This document shows positions 7,705-14,591 of a stretch of DNA of 14,591 bases, piece after piece. Each line of letters begins with the position of its first letter. Positions within the stretch are counted from its first letter, which is position 1. The stretch is from an uncultured Paraprevotella sp. (GTDB taxonomy: Bacteria > Bacteroidota > Bacteroidia > Bacteroidales > Bacteroidaceae). A model generated the notes under the pieces. The model was given only the letters and a program-made list of their open reading frames with translations. It was not told the DNA's origin and did not search any database. Both the position numbers and the translations under genes were made by a program. The stretch is from NCBI GenBank assembly GCA_910584955.1, contig CAJUDC010000058.1, positions 1 through 14,591 of the forward strand. The letters are read 5' to 3'.

Positions 7705-7709
7705 CGCTG

Positions 7710-7739
7710 CAAAGGTAACTATTTATTTCGAAATGCAAA
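7710..7739 (-). promoter_or_regulatory. Bacteroides-type promoter for the structured RNA/beta-helix unit
   Basis: The minus strand has TTTG at 7739-7736, an 18-base spacer, and TACCTTTG at 7717-7710, a perfect TAnnTTTG -7 element. Transcription would start about 4-9 nt beyond, near 7701-7706, roughly 390-410 nt before the start codon of the beta-helix gene. Confidence 0.7.
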
Positions 7740-8040
7740 ACAATCTTTAAAACTTTTGTACACTTCCGGTTAAAAAGCGTTTGCCGACTGTTTTTCGTCA
7801 CCGGAAAACAAAGGTTCTCCCGCCGCAGCGAAAAGACGAAGGCTTCGGCGCCCGAACTCCACATCAAGGCATGAAGTGCGGAAAACAAGCCGCGAACGGT
7901 ACACATCACAGTTTGTGCGTTACAAAACACATCGTGATTTGCCTTTCAGCCGCACCGCAGTGCAGGTTTCCCCGCCCGCCGCCCAAACTTCAGGCCCCGA
8001 AACAGAGCCGTCCGCTCCTCCCACCCGGCGGAACGGGCCG
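7740..8040 (-). other. Intergenic stretch without recognised features
   Basis: About 300 bases between the terminator of the choice-of-anchor protein and the promoter at 7739. Open frames here lack a plausible start, signal peptide or family resemblance. A 7-bp inverted repeat (7764-7770 with 7800-7806, 29-base loop) is too weak to call. I see nothing else. Confidence 0.5.
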
Positions 8041-8085
8041 AAAAAAGCTCCCCCGCTTCGCGCATAAACTGCGAAGCGGGGGAGC
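8041..8085 (-). terminator. Intrinsic terminator with a perfect 15-bp stem
   Basis: Arms 8047-8061 and 8071-8085 are perfectly complementary (GC-rich, 15 bp) around a 9-base loop, and six T follow on the minus strand (8046-8041). It is about 40 nt after the stop codon at 8125. Confidence 0.95.
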
Positions 8086-8124
8086 CGTCGTATGTCGTGT
8101 CCCTCGGCGGGGATGCCGGAGGAT

Positions 8125-10266
8125 TTACTTCAGTACCTTGCGGGCTGTAGTGCCTTGCTTAACGATGTAGATGCCTTTCCGCAATCCGTTCAGGCTGTTG
8201 CCCACCTTCTGGCCGCCCAAGGTGTACACCTCTACCGGCGCCTGTGTGTCGGCGGTTTCTACGGTTTCGATAGCCGTAGCCACGTCGCGGCTGTAACGGT
8301 ACAGACAAGGCAGCACGGCGTTCTCCTGCTCGTCGGCATAAGCACCGAAGCTGCTGTAGTTACCGGAATACTGGAGGTATTTGCCTTTCTCCACGTTGAC
8401 AATGCGGAACGCACCGTCGGCAGCCGGTTCGATGGTCCAGATATGACCTTCGGCGGGTTCCTCCGTCACGTTGAAGCTGTTGTACGTACCGGCCATGTAC
8501 AGATAGCGACCGTCGGAAGCCTTGATCGTGTAACCGCCCTCTACGGCTGTCACCTCAAATTCATTGGCCCGGCTCTTCAAGGCGATCTCACCGGCCTTAT
8601 CGGCTTCGACCTCTTCCACCTGCAGATAACCGTACTTGCCGGAGATAGGCAGCGCTACCTTGAAGGCATCGGCCAACGGAGCCACAATCAGATATTTGGC
8701 ACCGCTCTCCACCGTAACAGCCGGCGTATACACATGCAACTCGGTGTCGGGATCCTCCGGCTGGTCGCCGCCTTCGAGCGTGTATTTGGACACGTTCTTC
8801 ACACCGACCGTACCGAAGTACTTCTCCAGCGATCCGTAGATCGTTACGGGCTGGCCCAGCAGATCGGGATTCTCTTTCAGGTTGAGGGCGCTGCGCACCG
8901 TGCCCGCCGGCAATGCCACCGGTATACACAGTTCGGGCGTGGTCTCACCGGCTGCCGGCGCCAGGATGATATTGCTCATCACACTGTCGGAGGCCTCGAA
9001 CAACGCATCCTGCGGATAAGCCTTGCCCTTGATATAGCCCACGATATAACCTTTCACCCAAGCCTTGGGCTTGTCGGCGGGGTTGTTCAGTTTGATCACA
9101 TCGGCCACGGTATAGGGACTTTCCTCGGTGCCCTGACCTACGGTCTTCACCGGATCTTCCGGTTCTTCGGGATCCGTGCCGGTGCCGCCGTCGCCCTTGA
9201 TCAGCACGTTCTTCACTTCCCACGTGCCGGCTTTCTCGTCGGTGCTGGTGTATCGGAAGGCAATCTGGATGCTCTTGCCGGCATAGGCCGACAGGTCGAT
9301 ATTACCGGACGATACGAATGTCCAGTTCGAAGGATAGTTGGCCACCGTCAGAGCGGTCCAGTCGGATGCGGCAGTCTCTTTCACCCACACGGAGCAATCG
9401 GTCGTGATGTCGGCAAAGAAGTTGCCGGCGTGGTCGAATGTCAGCACGGCCTTTGTGGCTTTGGTCAGATCCACCACGGGAGAAACGAGCCAGCTGTCGG
9501 AAGCGTAATTCGTCTTGGACGAGCCGACATAAGCCGTGGCTTTCATGCCGTATTTCGCGTCGAAGCTCCAGACCTGTTCCACTTCGGTCGGCAACACCTT
9601 GTTTTCGATGGTGAAACCGTCCTGTCCGCTGCTGAACGGAGCGTTCAGGAACGTGGAAGCCGCAGGATCCTCGGGCTGGTCGGGGTTGTCGGGCGTTTCG
9701 CCGCCATCGGCCAGTCCGCCGTCCGGGGTGGTGAGGCTGGCGTCGTCCACCAACACATCCTTACCGGGATTCTTGGAGTTCATCACCACCAGGCATACGG
9801 TGGCCTCGCTCTCCAAGGTAAAGGTGTAGGCCGCATCGCTCCAGTCGGCATCGGTCAGGTTGGTATACACCTGCTTGCCATCCGCCTTTTGATACATGTA
9901 GTTGCCTACCTTACCGTTCGTCACCGGCACATAGCCCAGCGATACGGTACCGCCCTCGGCAGTAGCGGCCATCGCCGAAACGGCGAAGGTATACGTACCG
10001 GCTTTCAGTGTCATCTCGGCTGTGGCCAACCGTTTGTTGGACGATGCTCCGGCCACCTGCACGCTGTAAGCCCCCGTACGGGCCTCTTCGGACTGAGTGA
10101 GTGTGGCGTTGCCGGCCGAGCTGGCCGATTTCCATCCTGTAGGCACTCCGTCGGCCCACTCCTCAAAACCTCCGTTCTTCAAGAGGTTGGTCTGCGCCAT
10201 AGCCTGTCCCGCCAACAACAGAACGGCCAGCAACAAACCGTTTTTTAATGAAGTAAAAAATCTCAT
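8125..10266 (-). CDS. Secreted multidomain protein: CBM-like, choice-of-anchor J, DUF6359-like, sorting-like tail
   Basis: 713 residues. Signal peptide 1-24 (hydrophobic LLLAVLLLAGQAMA). Residues about 26-178 form a carbohydrate-binding-like jelly roll, from NLLKNGGFEEWADGVPTGW to VLVDDASLTT. After an acidic Pro-rich linker, about 203-358 fits the choice-of-anchor J/DUF5017 type (SDSWLVSPVVDLTKATKAVL, then GTWEVKNVLIKG). Another acidic linker leads to about 375-497, which fits DUF6359, an OB-like beta-barrel domain (YTVADVIKLNN, AWVKGYIVGYIKG, LLGQPVTIYGSL). Residues about 510-658 are a beta-rich segment with paired YLY/YLQYSG repeats (DGRYLYMAGTYNSF and KGKYLQYSGNYSSF). The tail VYTLGGQKV...LRKGIYIVKQG resembles a sorting signal. 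No catalytic domain is seen, so it is probably a surface binding or scaffold protein. The ATG at 10266 follows a good -7 element by about 30 nt. Confidence 0.82.
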   Translation of the reverse strand: MRFFTSLKNGLLLAVLLLAGQAMAQTNLLKNGGFEEWADGVPTGWKSASSAGNATLTQSEEARTGAYSVQVAGASSNKRLATAEMTLKAGTYTFAVSAMAATAEGGTVSLGYVPVTNGKVGNYMYQKADGKQVYTNLTDADWSDAAYTFTLESEATVCLVVMNSKNPGKDVLVDDASLTTPDGGLADGGETPDNPDQPEDPAASTFLNAPFSSGQDGFTIENKVLPTEVEQVWSFDAKYGMKATAYVGSSKTNYASDSWLVSPVVDLTKATKAVLTFDHAGNFFADITTDCSVWVKETAASDWTALTVANYPSNWTFVSSGNIDLSAYAGKSIQIAFRYTSTDEKAGTWEVKNVLIKGDGGTGTDPEEPEDPVKTVGQGTEESPYTVADVIKLNNPADKPKAWVKGYIVGYIKGKAYPQDALFEASDSVMSNIILAPAAGETTPELCIPVALPAGTVRSALNLKENPDLLGQPVTIYGSLEKYFGTVGVKNVSKYTLEGGDQPEDPDTELHVYTPAVTVESGAKYLIVAPLADAFKVALPISGKYGYLQVEEVEADKAGEIALKSRANEFEVTAVEGGYTIKASDGRYLYMAGTYNSFNVTEEPAEGHIWTIEPAADGAFRIVNVEKGKYLQYSGNYSSFGAYADEQENAVLPCLYRYSRDVATAIETVETADTQAPVEVYTLGGQKVGNSLNGLRKGIYIVKQGTTARKVLK

Positions 10267-10298
10267 AAGCTAATCTTGTTAAATAAGTAAATACTATG

Positions 10299-10306
10299 CA
10301 AAGATA
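10299..10306 (-). promoter_or_regulatory. -7 promoter element of the choice-of-anchor protein gene
   Basis: The minus strand reads TATCTTTG at 10306-10299, a perfect TAnnTTTG, about 32 nt upstream of the ATG at 10266. Only a poor -33 candidate (TTTA at 10325-10322) is seen. A leader of about 25 nt is expected. Confidence 0.55.
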
Positions 10307-10426
10307 ACCCTTTTAAAGCATTAAACCGTTCATACCTATTGAATAATTTATGTGAAAAAGAGGTTAAAAAACACTTTTTACCACAAAAAGCAGCCCCACC
10401 GCCGCCGGCAACCGCCCGACAGGAGG

Positions 10427-10473
10427 AAAAACACGTCTCCCCCTCTGCCGGCCGTCACCGACAAAGGGGGAGA
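10427..10473 (-). terminator. Probable terminator after the Spy-like gene
   Basis: Perfect 9-bp stem (10436-10444 with 10465-10473) around a 20-base loop, followed on the minus strand by four bases and then five T (10431-10427). The gap before the T-run and the long loop make it weaker than the other terminators here. The gene stops at 10526. Confidence 0.5.
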
Positions 10474-10525
10474 AAAAATCCGGGCCGTCACCGGCCCCGT
10501 CTCGTCCGGGCCATACCCGACAAGC

Positions 10526-11116
10526 CTATTCCATACCGGCAGATCCGCCTTCCGCTGCACCGAAGCCGCCACCGAAACCACCCGCCCGGTGTCCACCGCC
10601 GAAAGGCTGCCGGCCACCGTTCCGATTGCCGCCCGCCACATGGCGCGGAGCATTCTCACCCTGCGGAGTGAAGATCTTGAGCATCTGGGCCGGCGTCAGC
10701 GTCTTGGCAAACTCGGCGTAATATTTTTTCTGCACCTCCAGCTGGTGCTTCATCCGCTCGATGCGCTGCGCCTGACGCTCAAAATGCGTCTGTAGGCTGC
10801 GGGTAGCCTCTTCATCGGTCAGTTTCCGTTCCTTCCGGTTGGCGTCCTCCTGACGCAGGGGTTTCTGCGGAGCGAGTGCGGGCATCCCGCTCTCCAGTTC
10901 TTTCTGATAGGCCCGATAGGTAGTCAGGAAAGCTTCTTTTTCGCTGTCCTTCAACTCCAGCACTTTCATCAGGCGCTCGGTTCTTCTCTGCTGCATCACC
11001 GCCCGACGGGCCTCACGATCGGCTTTACCATCGGCGTTCTGCGCCCCGGCGGTCGACAGCCCGGCGCCCCATACAAGTGCCCAAGCCGCTAAAAACAACA
11101 CTTTCTTCATTGTCAT
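10526..11116 (-). CDS. Spy/CpxP-like small secreted protein with glycine-rich tail
   Basis: 196 residues. Two ATG codons (11116 and 11110) give MTMKK or MKK; either yields a signal peptide (VLFLAAWALVWGAGLSTAGA, then QNADG). The mature part is charged and helical, with EARRAVMQQRRTERLMKVLE near the start and a second basic/acidic helix ending KYYAEFAKTLTPAQMLKIF. The LTPAQ motif recalls the LTxxQ repeats of Spy/CpxP periplasmic chaperones and their Bacteroidota relatives, which bind unfolded proteins or sense envelope stress. Residues about 159-196 are rich in Gly, Arg and Phe and probably disordered. No sigma or anti-sigma gene is adjacent, although such genes often are. The family call comes from helix pattern and motif, not from a full domain match. 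Confidence 0.68.
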   Translation of the reverse strand: MTMKKVLFLAAWALVWGAGLSTAGAQNADGKADREARRAVMQQRRTERLMKVLELKDSEKEAFLTTYRAYQKELESGMPALAPQKPLRQEDANRKERKLTDEEATRSLQTHFERQAQRIERMKHQLEVQKKYYAEFAKTLTPAQMLKIFTPQGENAPRHVAGGNRNGGRQPFGGGHRAGGFGGGFGAAEGGSAGME

Positions 11117-11199
11117 TATCGTTTATGTTCATAAATAGGATTCAACGATATGACACCGTCCCCCCGAAAACGTTTAAACGGAGAACCGATAAAAACAAC

Positions 11200-11232
11200 A
11201 AAAAAAGGCTGTGCCTCTTACCGCACAGCCTT
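11200..11232 (-). terminator. Intrinsic terminator after the DUF5715-like gene
   Basis: Perfect 10-bp stem (11205-11214 with 11223-11232) around an 8-base loop, followed on the minus strand by T residues from 11206 to 11201. It lies 15 nt after the stop at 11248. Confidence 0.92.
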
Positions 11233-11247
11233 CTCCGCCCCGCCTGC

Positions 11248-12084
11248 TCAACGGACGGTTATATGATAACATCCCTGTTTCACCTCGTATTTGACATAAC
11301 AATGCCCGGCCTGGCGCAAATCGTGCAGCACCTCCGAAAGCACCCATTTCAGACTGTCGTTGCGCACGGCACGACGTTCCGGCTCGCCGGGGCGGCTCAC
11401 CGTATGGTAGCGGTTGTAGCAAATATCGAACGTGGTGCCGAAACGATGGCAACTCTGCTCCGAAGCATTTACATTGTGGCGCCGCAGCCGCTTCACGTCT
11501 TCTTCCGTACGCAATACGGACGTCACAATCACCGTATGCAAAGGTATCCCTTTGATGGCCAGCGAATCCAGGAAGTTGCGGCTGATGCGTTGCAGCAACT
11601 GTCCCGCCCGGGGCACCAGATATGGAATGGAGCGGTGCATCTGCTTGTCGATCACATAGTAGGGGCTGCTCCCCACAAACACCAGTTCATCCTTACGCCG
11701 TTCCGCCTCCTCGCGGTTTGCCACCGGCGTAACGCCCCATTTCCGGGCCGCCTCTATCTGCACATCCTGCACATCGGGAAAACATTCCCTGAAACCGGAC
11801 ACGCTGTAGATGCGGTTCTTCCGGGGACGCCCGTCGGCCTCTTTGAACTGCGGCATGACATAGGGGGCATGCACCACGGCCCGACGCTTATCGACGGAAC
11901 CGGCAACAGCGGGCGGAGCCACAGCTGCCGACGTATCGACCGTCAGCGCCGGAACGGAATCTTCCGGCACCGCCTCCGCTTTCGAGAAGCCGGTGACCGA
12001 CGGTTTGAAACAGCGCACCAGCGCAAGCAGTACGACAACGGCACAAACAAATCTCAGAAATACGGTTTTCTTTATTCTTCTCAA
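11248..12084 (-). CDS. Membrane-anchored DUF5715-like protein with M15-type zinc-peptidase motif
   Basis: No ATG opens this frame. TTG at 12084 gives 278 residues starting with RRIKKTVFLRF and a single membrane anchor; TTG at 12111 would add nine residues but overlaps a perfect -7 element (12116-12109), so it may lie before the transcript start. Numbered from 12111, the anchor is residues 17-34, followed by a low-complexity Ala/Pro/Val linker to about 75. The C-terminal domain has the pattern of DUF5715 and M15/VanY D,D-peptidases: S198VLR, then SCHRFGTTFD with H222 and D229 in the HxxGxxxD zinc motif, then E276 and H283 in EVKQGCYHI near the end. H, D and H would bind zinc. This suggests cell-wall peptide hydrolysis or an inactive relative. 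The domain name is recalled, not searched. Confidence 0.72.
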   Translation of the reverse strand: MRRIKKTVFLRFVCAVVVLLALVRCFKPSVTGFSKAEAVPEDSVPALTVDTSAAVAPPAVAGSVDKRRAVVHAPYVMPQFKEADGRPRKNRIYSVSGFRECFPDVQDVQIEAARKWGVTPVANREEAERRKDELVFVGSSPYYVIDKQMHRSIPYLVPRAGQLLQRISRNFLDSLAIKGIPLHTVIVTSVLRTEEDVKRLRRHNVNASEQSCHRFGTTFDICYNRYHTVSRPGEPERRAVRNDSLKWVLSEVLHDLRQAGHCYVKYEVKQGCYHITVR

Positions 12085-12108
12085 CTTTTTTCTTGCTTTA
12101 AGGAAGCA

Positions 12109-12116
12109 CAAAAGTA
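12109..12116 (-). promoter_or_regulatory. -7 promoter element that bears on the start of the DUF5715-like gene
   Basis: The minus strand reads TACTTTTG at 12116-12109, a perfect TAnnTTTG. Transcription would start near 12100-12105, which favours the TTG at 12084 over the one at 12111. A -33 element is not clear, so this may be chance in an AT-rich spot. Confidence 0.4.
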
Positions 12117-12137
12117 CGACAAAAAAGCGAAATGCGG

Positions 12138-12163
12138 AAAAACAGGCGCATAAAATGAGCCTG
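12138..12163 (-). terminator. Terminator after the GH95-like gene
   Basis: Stem of 12143-12150 with 12156-12163 (seven of eight pairs), 5-base loop, then five T on the minus strand (12142-12138). It lies 24 nt after the stop at 12188. Confidence 0.7.
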
Positions 12164-12187
12164 CCGCCCCCCGATTCCGGGCAGACC

Positions 12188-14591
12188 TCAATCCGCAGGC
12201 ACGCTTACGGTATATGTCTCCCCTACGACCGTATCGAAACGCAGACGGTTGCGCCCCGCTTTCGAACGTTGCACCCGCCTGCTGGTGCCGGCACAGACAC
12301 GGGCACGCTCCACACCGGGATAGGCCAGCACAAGCGGCATACCCGCCAGCGAACGGACATGCAGGACACGGAGTTTCCCGGCTGCCCATTCCATATCAAT
12401 CTCAAAATTCCCTATCGCTTTCAGCCCCCGAACACGACCGTCGGCCCAGGCATCAGGCAAAGCCGGCAAAATGACCAACGAATCGGGACGGCTTTGAAGC
12501 AACATCTCGGCCATTCCGGCAGCGGCGCCGAAGTTGCCCTCTATCTGAAAAACACGGGTGGCGTGAGCATCCAGCATATTGTCGTACAGTCCTCCGTGCC
12601 AGTCGTATCCCTGGTTTGCCGTATGGTGCGCAAAACCGCGCAGGGTGGCATAGGCACGCTCCCGGTTGCGGGCCCTGGCCCACAGGGCAATACGCCAGGC
12701 TCTGGCCCATCCGGTAGACACATCGCCGCGATCGTCCAACGAAGCCACAGCCGCACGGAACACACCGGCATCGATCCCCGGGTCGATGCCGAAGCCCGGA
12801 TAAAGTGCCACCAGATGCGAAGTGTGTCGATGACATTGCCACACATTGGCCTCATCATCGGCAAAATGGTTTCGGTCAGCCGGTTGGTTGGGGGTGTTTT
12901 CCTGATATTTCCATTCGCGCAACATCCCGTCCCGACCGATGCGGAGTCCCCGGTCTGTCTTTCCCCGTTTTTCGGCCAGCCGGCTGCGAAACGCTGCGTC
13001 GCATTCCGCCGCATCGCCCAACACGCGGAGTGCGGCCTCGGTCTGCTCGAAAAGTGCGGTCACCAGTTGCTGTGCATGGGCCGTAGCGTTCTGCACACGT
13101 CCTTGCTCGGGTGAGTATTCGCGGGGACACTCCAAGGTGCCGTCGCCGTTCTGTGCCGGTACCAGCCGCCCGAACCAGAACTCGCAAGCCGACTTCATCA
13201 GCGGCCAAGCCTTGTCGCGCAACCAAACCGTATCACGGGTATAAGCGAAATGCTGCCAAAGATGGGTGCAATACCACGCATTGGCCACCGAATACACGCC
13301 GGCCTTGTAACCGCTCGATCCGCCGAAGATATTCCCAGCCGTATTCACCACCCATCCTTGGTCCGCCCCCAGGCTGCGGGCATTCCGCTGCCAGGCCCCG
13401 CTCTCCCGGGTGGCTTCGTTATACATATACTGTAAAAAAGGCAGGTGGCACTCGCTCAGATTCAAAGGCTCTACGGGCCAATAGTTCATCTGTACGTTGA
13501 TGTTCGAATGAATATCCGAAGCCCACACGGCGCCGGAGGTAGCGTTTCCGTCCTGATTCCAGATTCCTTGCAGGTTCGAAGGAACGGCTATGCCACGCGA
13601 CGAAGCAATCGTAAGGTAACGCGCATACTGAAATATCAGCATATCGGTCATAGCCCGGGCCTCCGGCGACTCGGACTGCCGGAGCAGCCGGTCGGTAGGC
13701 ATCGTATGGGATGCCGCCGGCAAATCGAAAGCCACCCGTCCGAACAATGCCGTGTAATCAGCCGTATGCCGTCGCCGGATTTCTTCGTACCCTCTCCGCC
13801 CGGCCCGGTCGAGCACAGCCTTGAGCGATCGGGACAAAGCCTGCGGATTGCCGGCCAGATGCCCCTCCCGCTGCGGATCGAAATCCGTGGTACACGCCAA
13901 ATACAGCGTCAGTTCCCGCGCCCCCTCCACAACAATCCCCGTCCGGTCGGCTGTCACCGTACCGCCCGTGGGCTGCACACGCAGTTCGGCCCGATAGCAC
14001 ATCCCGTTGCCTAAGGTCCCGCCAAAAATCGCTCCTTCGGGCGAGTAAACGGCCCGCTCTCCCTGTGCGTTGATGAATTGCAGCGCTACGTGGATAAGTT
14101 CCTTACCGCCGGCTGCATAACGTACGGCTATCACGCTGTCGGGGCAGGAGGCCAGATATTCACGACGGTAGGCGCAACCCTCCGACGCGTATTCTACCTG
14201 CACCGTCCCCTCCTTCAGATTCAGGCTACGCACATAGCCCGACACCGCCCGGGCGTTTCTGTCAGTCACATAAATATCTCCAAAAGCAAGATACGAGCCT
14301 AAATCGTCCGCTCCGTCCGATCCTTTCCACAACGTTTTATGGTTGAACTGTATGCGGTCTTGCGCTATACCGCCGAAAATCATCGCGCCCATATCGCCGT
14401 TGCCGATGGGCAATGCCTGCGTCACCCAGTTCCGTGCCGGCTGGCGGTACCACAACGACAATCGTTCCCGGGGCGGTTGCCCGCCGGTGTGTACCGGCAC
14501 TTCCTCCGGAACGGGAGGAGGAGCCTGCAAACAGGTGTCCGTCTCGTCGGGCCTTTTTTCCCGGGCCCATACCGAAGGCGGTACGGCTGCG
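12188..14591 (-). CDS. GH95-family alpha-L-fucosidase/alpha-L-galactosidase, 5' partial
   Basis: The frame is open to the right edge, so the start is missing. The first visible residues, AAVPPSVWAREK, look like the end of a signal peptide. Numbered from a leucine codon at 14530, the remainder has 780 residues: N-terminal beta domain (WVTQALPIGNGDMGAMIFGG, then FNHKTLWKGS), a helical linker, an (alpha/alpha)6 barrel and a C-terminal beta domain. Family landmarks are WASDIHSNINVQMNYWP (N343 and N345, matching the paired active-site Asn), EYSPEQG (E475, general acid), HRHTSHLVALYPG, STGWARAWRI and FQIEGNFG. In the last, the usual FQIDGNFG aspartate is glutamate (E664). GH95 enzymes remove alpha-1,2-fucose or alpha-L-galactose by inversion. 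The short N-terminal domain (GSDGADDLGSYLAFGDIYV) marks a Bacteroidota subgroup. It probably acts in the periplasm on host or plant glycans. No SusC/D genes are in view. Confidence 0.88.
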   Translation of the reverse strand, partial: AAVPPSVWAREKRPDETDTCLQAPPPVPEEVPVHTGGQPPRERLSLWYRQPARNWVTQALPIGNGDMGAMIFGGIAQDRIQFNHKTLWKGSDGADDLGSYLAFGDIYVTDRNARAVSGYVRSLNLKEGTVQVEYASEGCAYRREYLASCPDSVIAVRYAAGGKELIHVALQFINAQGERAVYSPEGAIFGGTLGNGMCYRAELRVQPTGGTVTADRTGIVVEGARELTLYLACTTDFDPQREGHLAGNPQALSRSLKAVLDRAGRRGYEEIRRRHTADYTALFGRVAFDLPAASHTMPTDRLLRQSESPEARAMTDMLIFQYARYLTIASSRGIAVPSNLQGIWNQDGNATSGAVWASDIHSNINVQMNYWPVEPLNLSECHLPFLQYMYNEATRESGAWQRNARSLGADQGWVVNTAGNIFGGSSGYKAGVYSVANAWYCTHLWQHFAYTRDTVWLRDKAWPLMKSACEFWFGRLVPAQNGDGTLECPREYSPEQGRVQNATAHAQQLVTALFEQTEAALRVLGDAAECDAAFRSRLAEKRGKTDRGLRIGRDGMLREWKYQENTPNQPADRNHFADDEANVWQCHRHTSHLVALYPGFGIDPGIDAGVFRAAVASLDDRGDVSTGWARAWRIALWARARNRERAYATLRGFAHHTANQGYDWHGGLYDNMLDAHATRVFQIEGNFGAAAGMAEMLLQSRPDSLVILPALPDAWADGRVRGLKAIGNFEIDMEWAAGKLRVLHVRSLAGMPLVLAYPGVERARVCAGTSRRVQRSKAGRNRLRFDTVVGETYTVSVPAD

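Noticed and set aside
7472..7930. 152-codon open frame on the minus strand
   Set aside because: It crosses the promoter at 7710-7739 and the 5' hairpins, shows no domain-like pattern, and has a composition typical of chance frames.
8092..10248. A 718-codon open frame on the plus strand, antisense to the choice-of-anchor protein
   Set aside because: It mirrors the codon usage of the real gene on the other strand. It has no signal peptide or family pattern and runs through the 3' end and stop of a gene with a clear signal peptide, domains, promoter and terminator.
10448..10493. Repeated GGCCGTCACCG near the terminator of the Spy-like gene
   Set aside because: Two copies only, in a GC-rich stretch; no spacing or pattern suggests CRISPR or a binding-site array.
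11077..12153. 358-codon open frame on the plus strand
   Set aside because: It is antisense to the DUF5715-like gene, including its zinc motif and terminator. The translation is rich in His, Arg and Gln and lacks hydrophobic segments, as expected from reading the wrong strand.
1..14591. Search for tRNA, rRNA, CRISPR arrays, insertion sequences and phage genes
   Set aside because: No cloverleaf-like segments, rRNA landmarks, regularly spaced repeats, transposase or integrase motifs were seen by eye on either strand.

Overview
The window reads as chromosome of a member of the Bacteroidales (phylum Bacteroidota). The support is indirect but consistent: several start sites are preceded by the Bacteroides-type -7 element TAnnTTTG, a BlaI-type repressor is paired with an M56-type membrane protein, the secreted proteins carry LamG, PKD and choice-of-anchor modules, and three of them end in the short tail typical of the phylum (Y-x-L-x-G-R/Q-R/K ... 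G-V/I-Y-I ... K). Base composition is fairly high: hand-counted 60-base samples of coding sequence give 58-62% G+C. The genus cannot be named from this. Every gene I accept lies on the minus strand, so transcription runs from high to low coordinates, and most units have their own terminator.

Layout from right to left, in the direction of transcription. (1) 14591-12188: a GH95-type alpha-L-fucosidase or alpha-L-galactosidase whose N-terminus lies beyond the window. (2) About 12084-11248: a membrane-anchored protein related to DUF5715 with an M15-like zinc motif. (3) 11116-10526: a small Spy/CpxP-like secreted protein with a glycine-rich tail. (4) 10266-8125: a 713-residue secreted multidomain protein (carbohydrate-binding-like domain, choice-of-anchor J, DUF6359-like domain, sorting-like tail), closed by a perfect 15-bp terminator stem. 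(5) 7739-7374: a promoter followed by about 330 nt of gene-free sequence with nested helices and a closing uridine run, interpreted as a structured leader or non-coding RNA. (6) 7290-6175: a secreted beta-helix-like protein whose core is AT-rich (36% G+C between 58% flanks) and whose C-terminus is broken by an in-frame stop. (7) 6167-6021: a 48-codon gene 7 nt downstream of it, then a strong terminator. (8) 5830-833: a 1665-residue secreted papain-like cysteine peptidase with LamG and PKD modules, then a terminator. (9) 573-1: a blaI-like repressor followed by the start of an M56 (BlaR1/MecR1-like) gene, with a palindromic operator candidate overlapping the promoter.

Most of the window encodes exported proteins that act outside the cytoplasm on glycans, proteins or the envelope. 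There is no sign of one conserved operon joining them. The parts most worth a second look are the leader RNA, the compositionally mosaic and disrupted beta-helix gene with its 48-residue partner, and the altered catalytic aspartate position in the GH95 enzyme.
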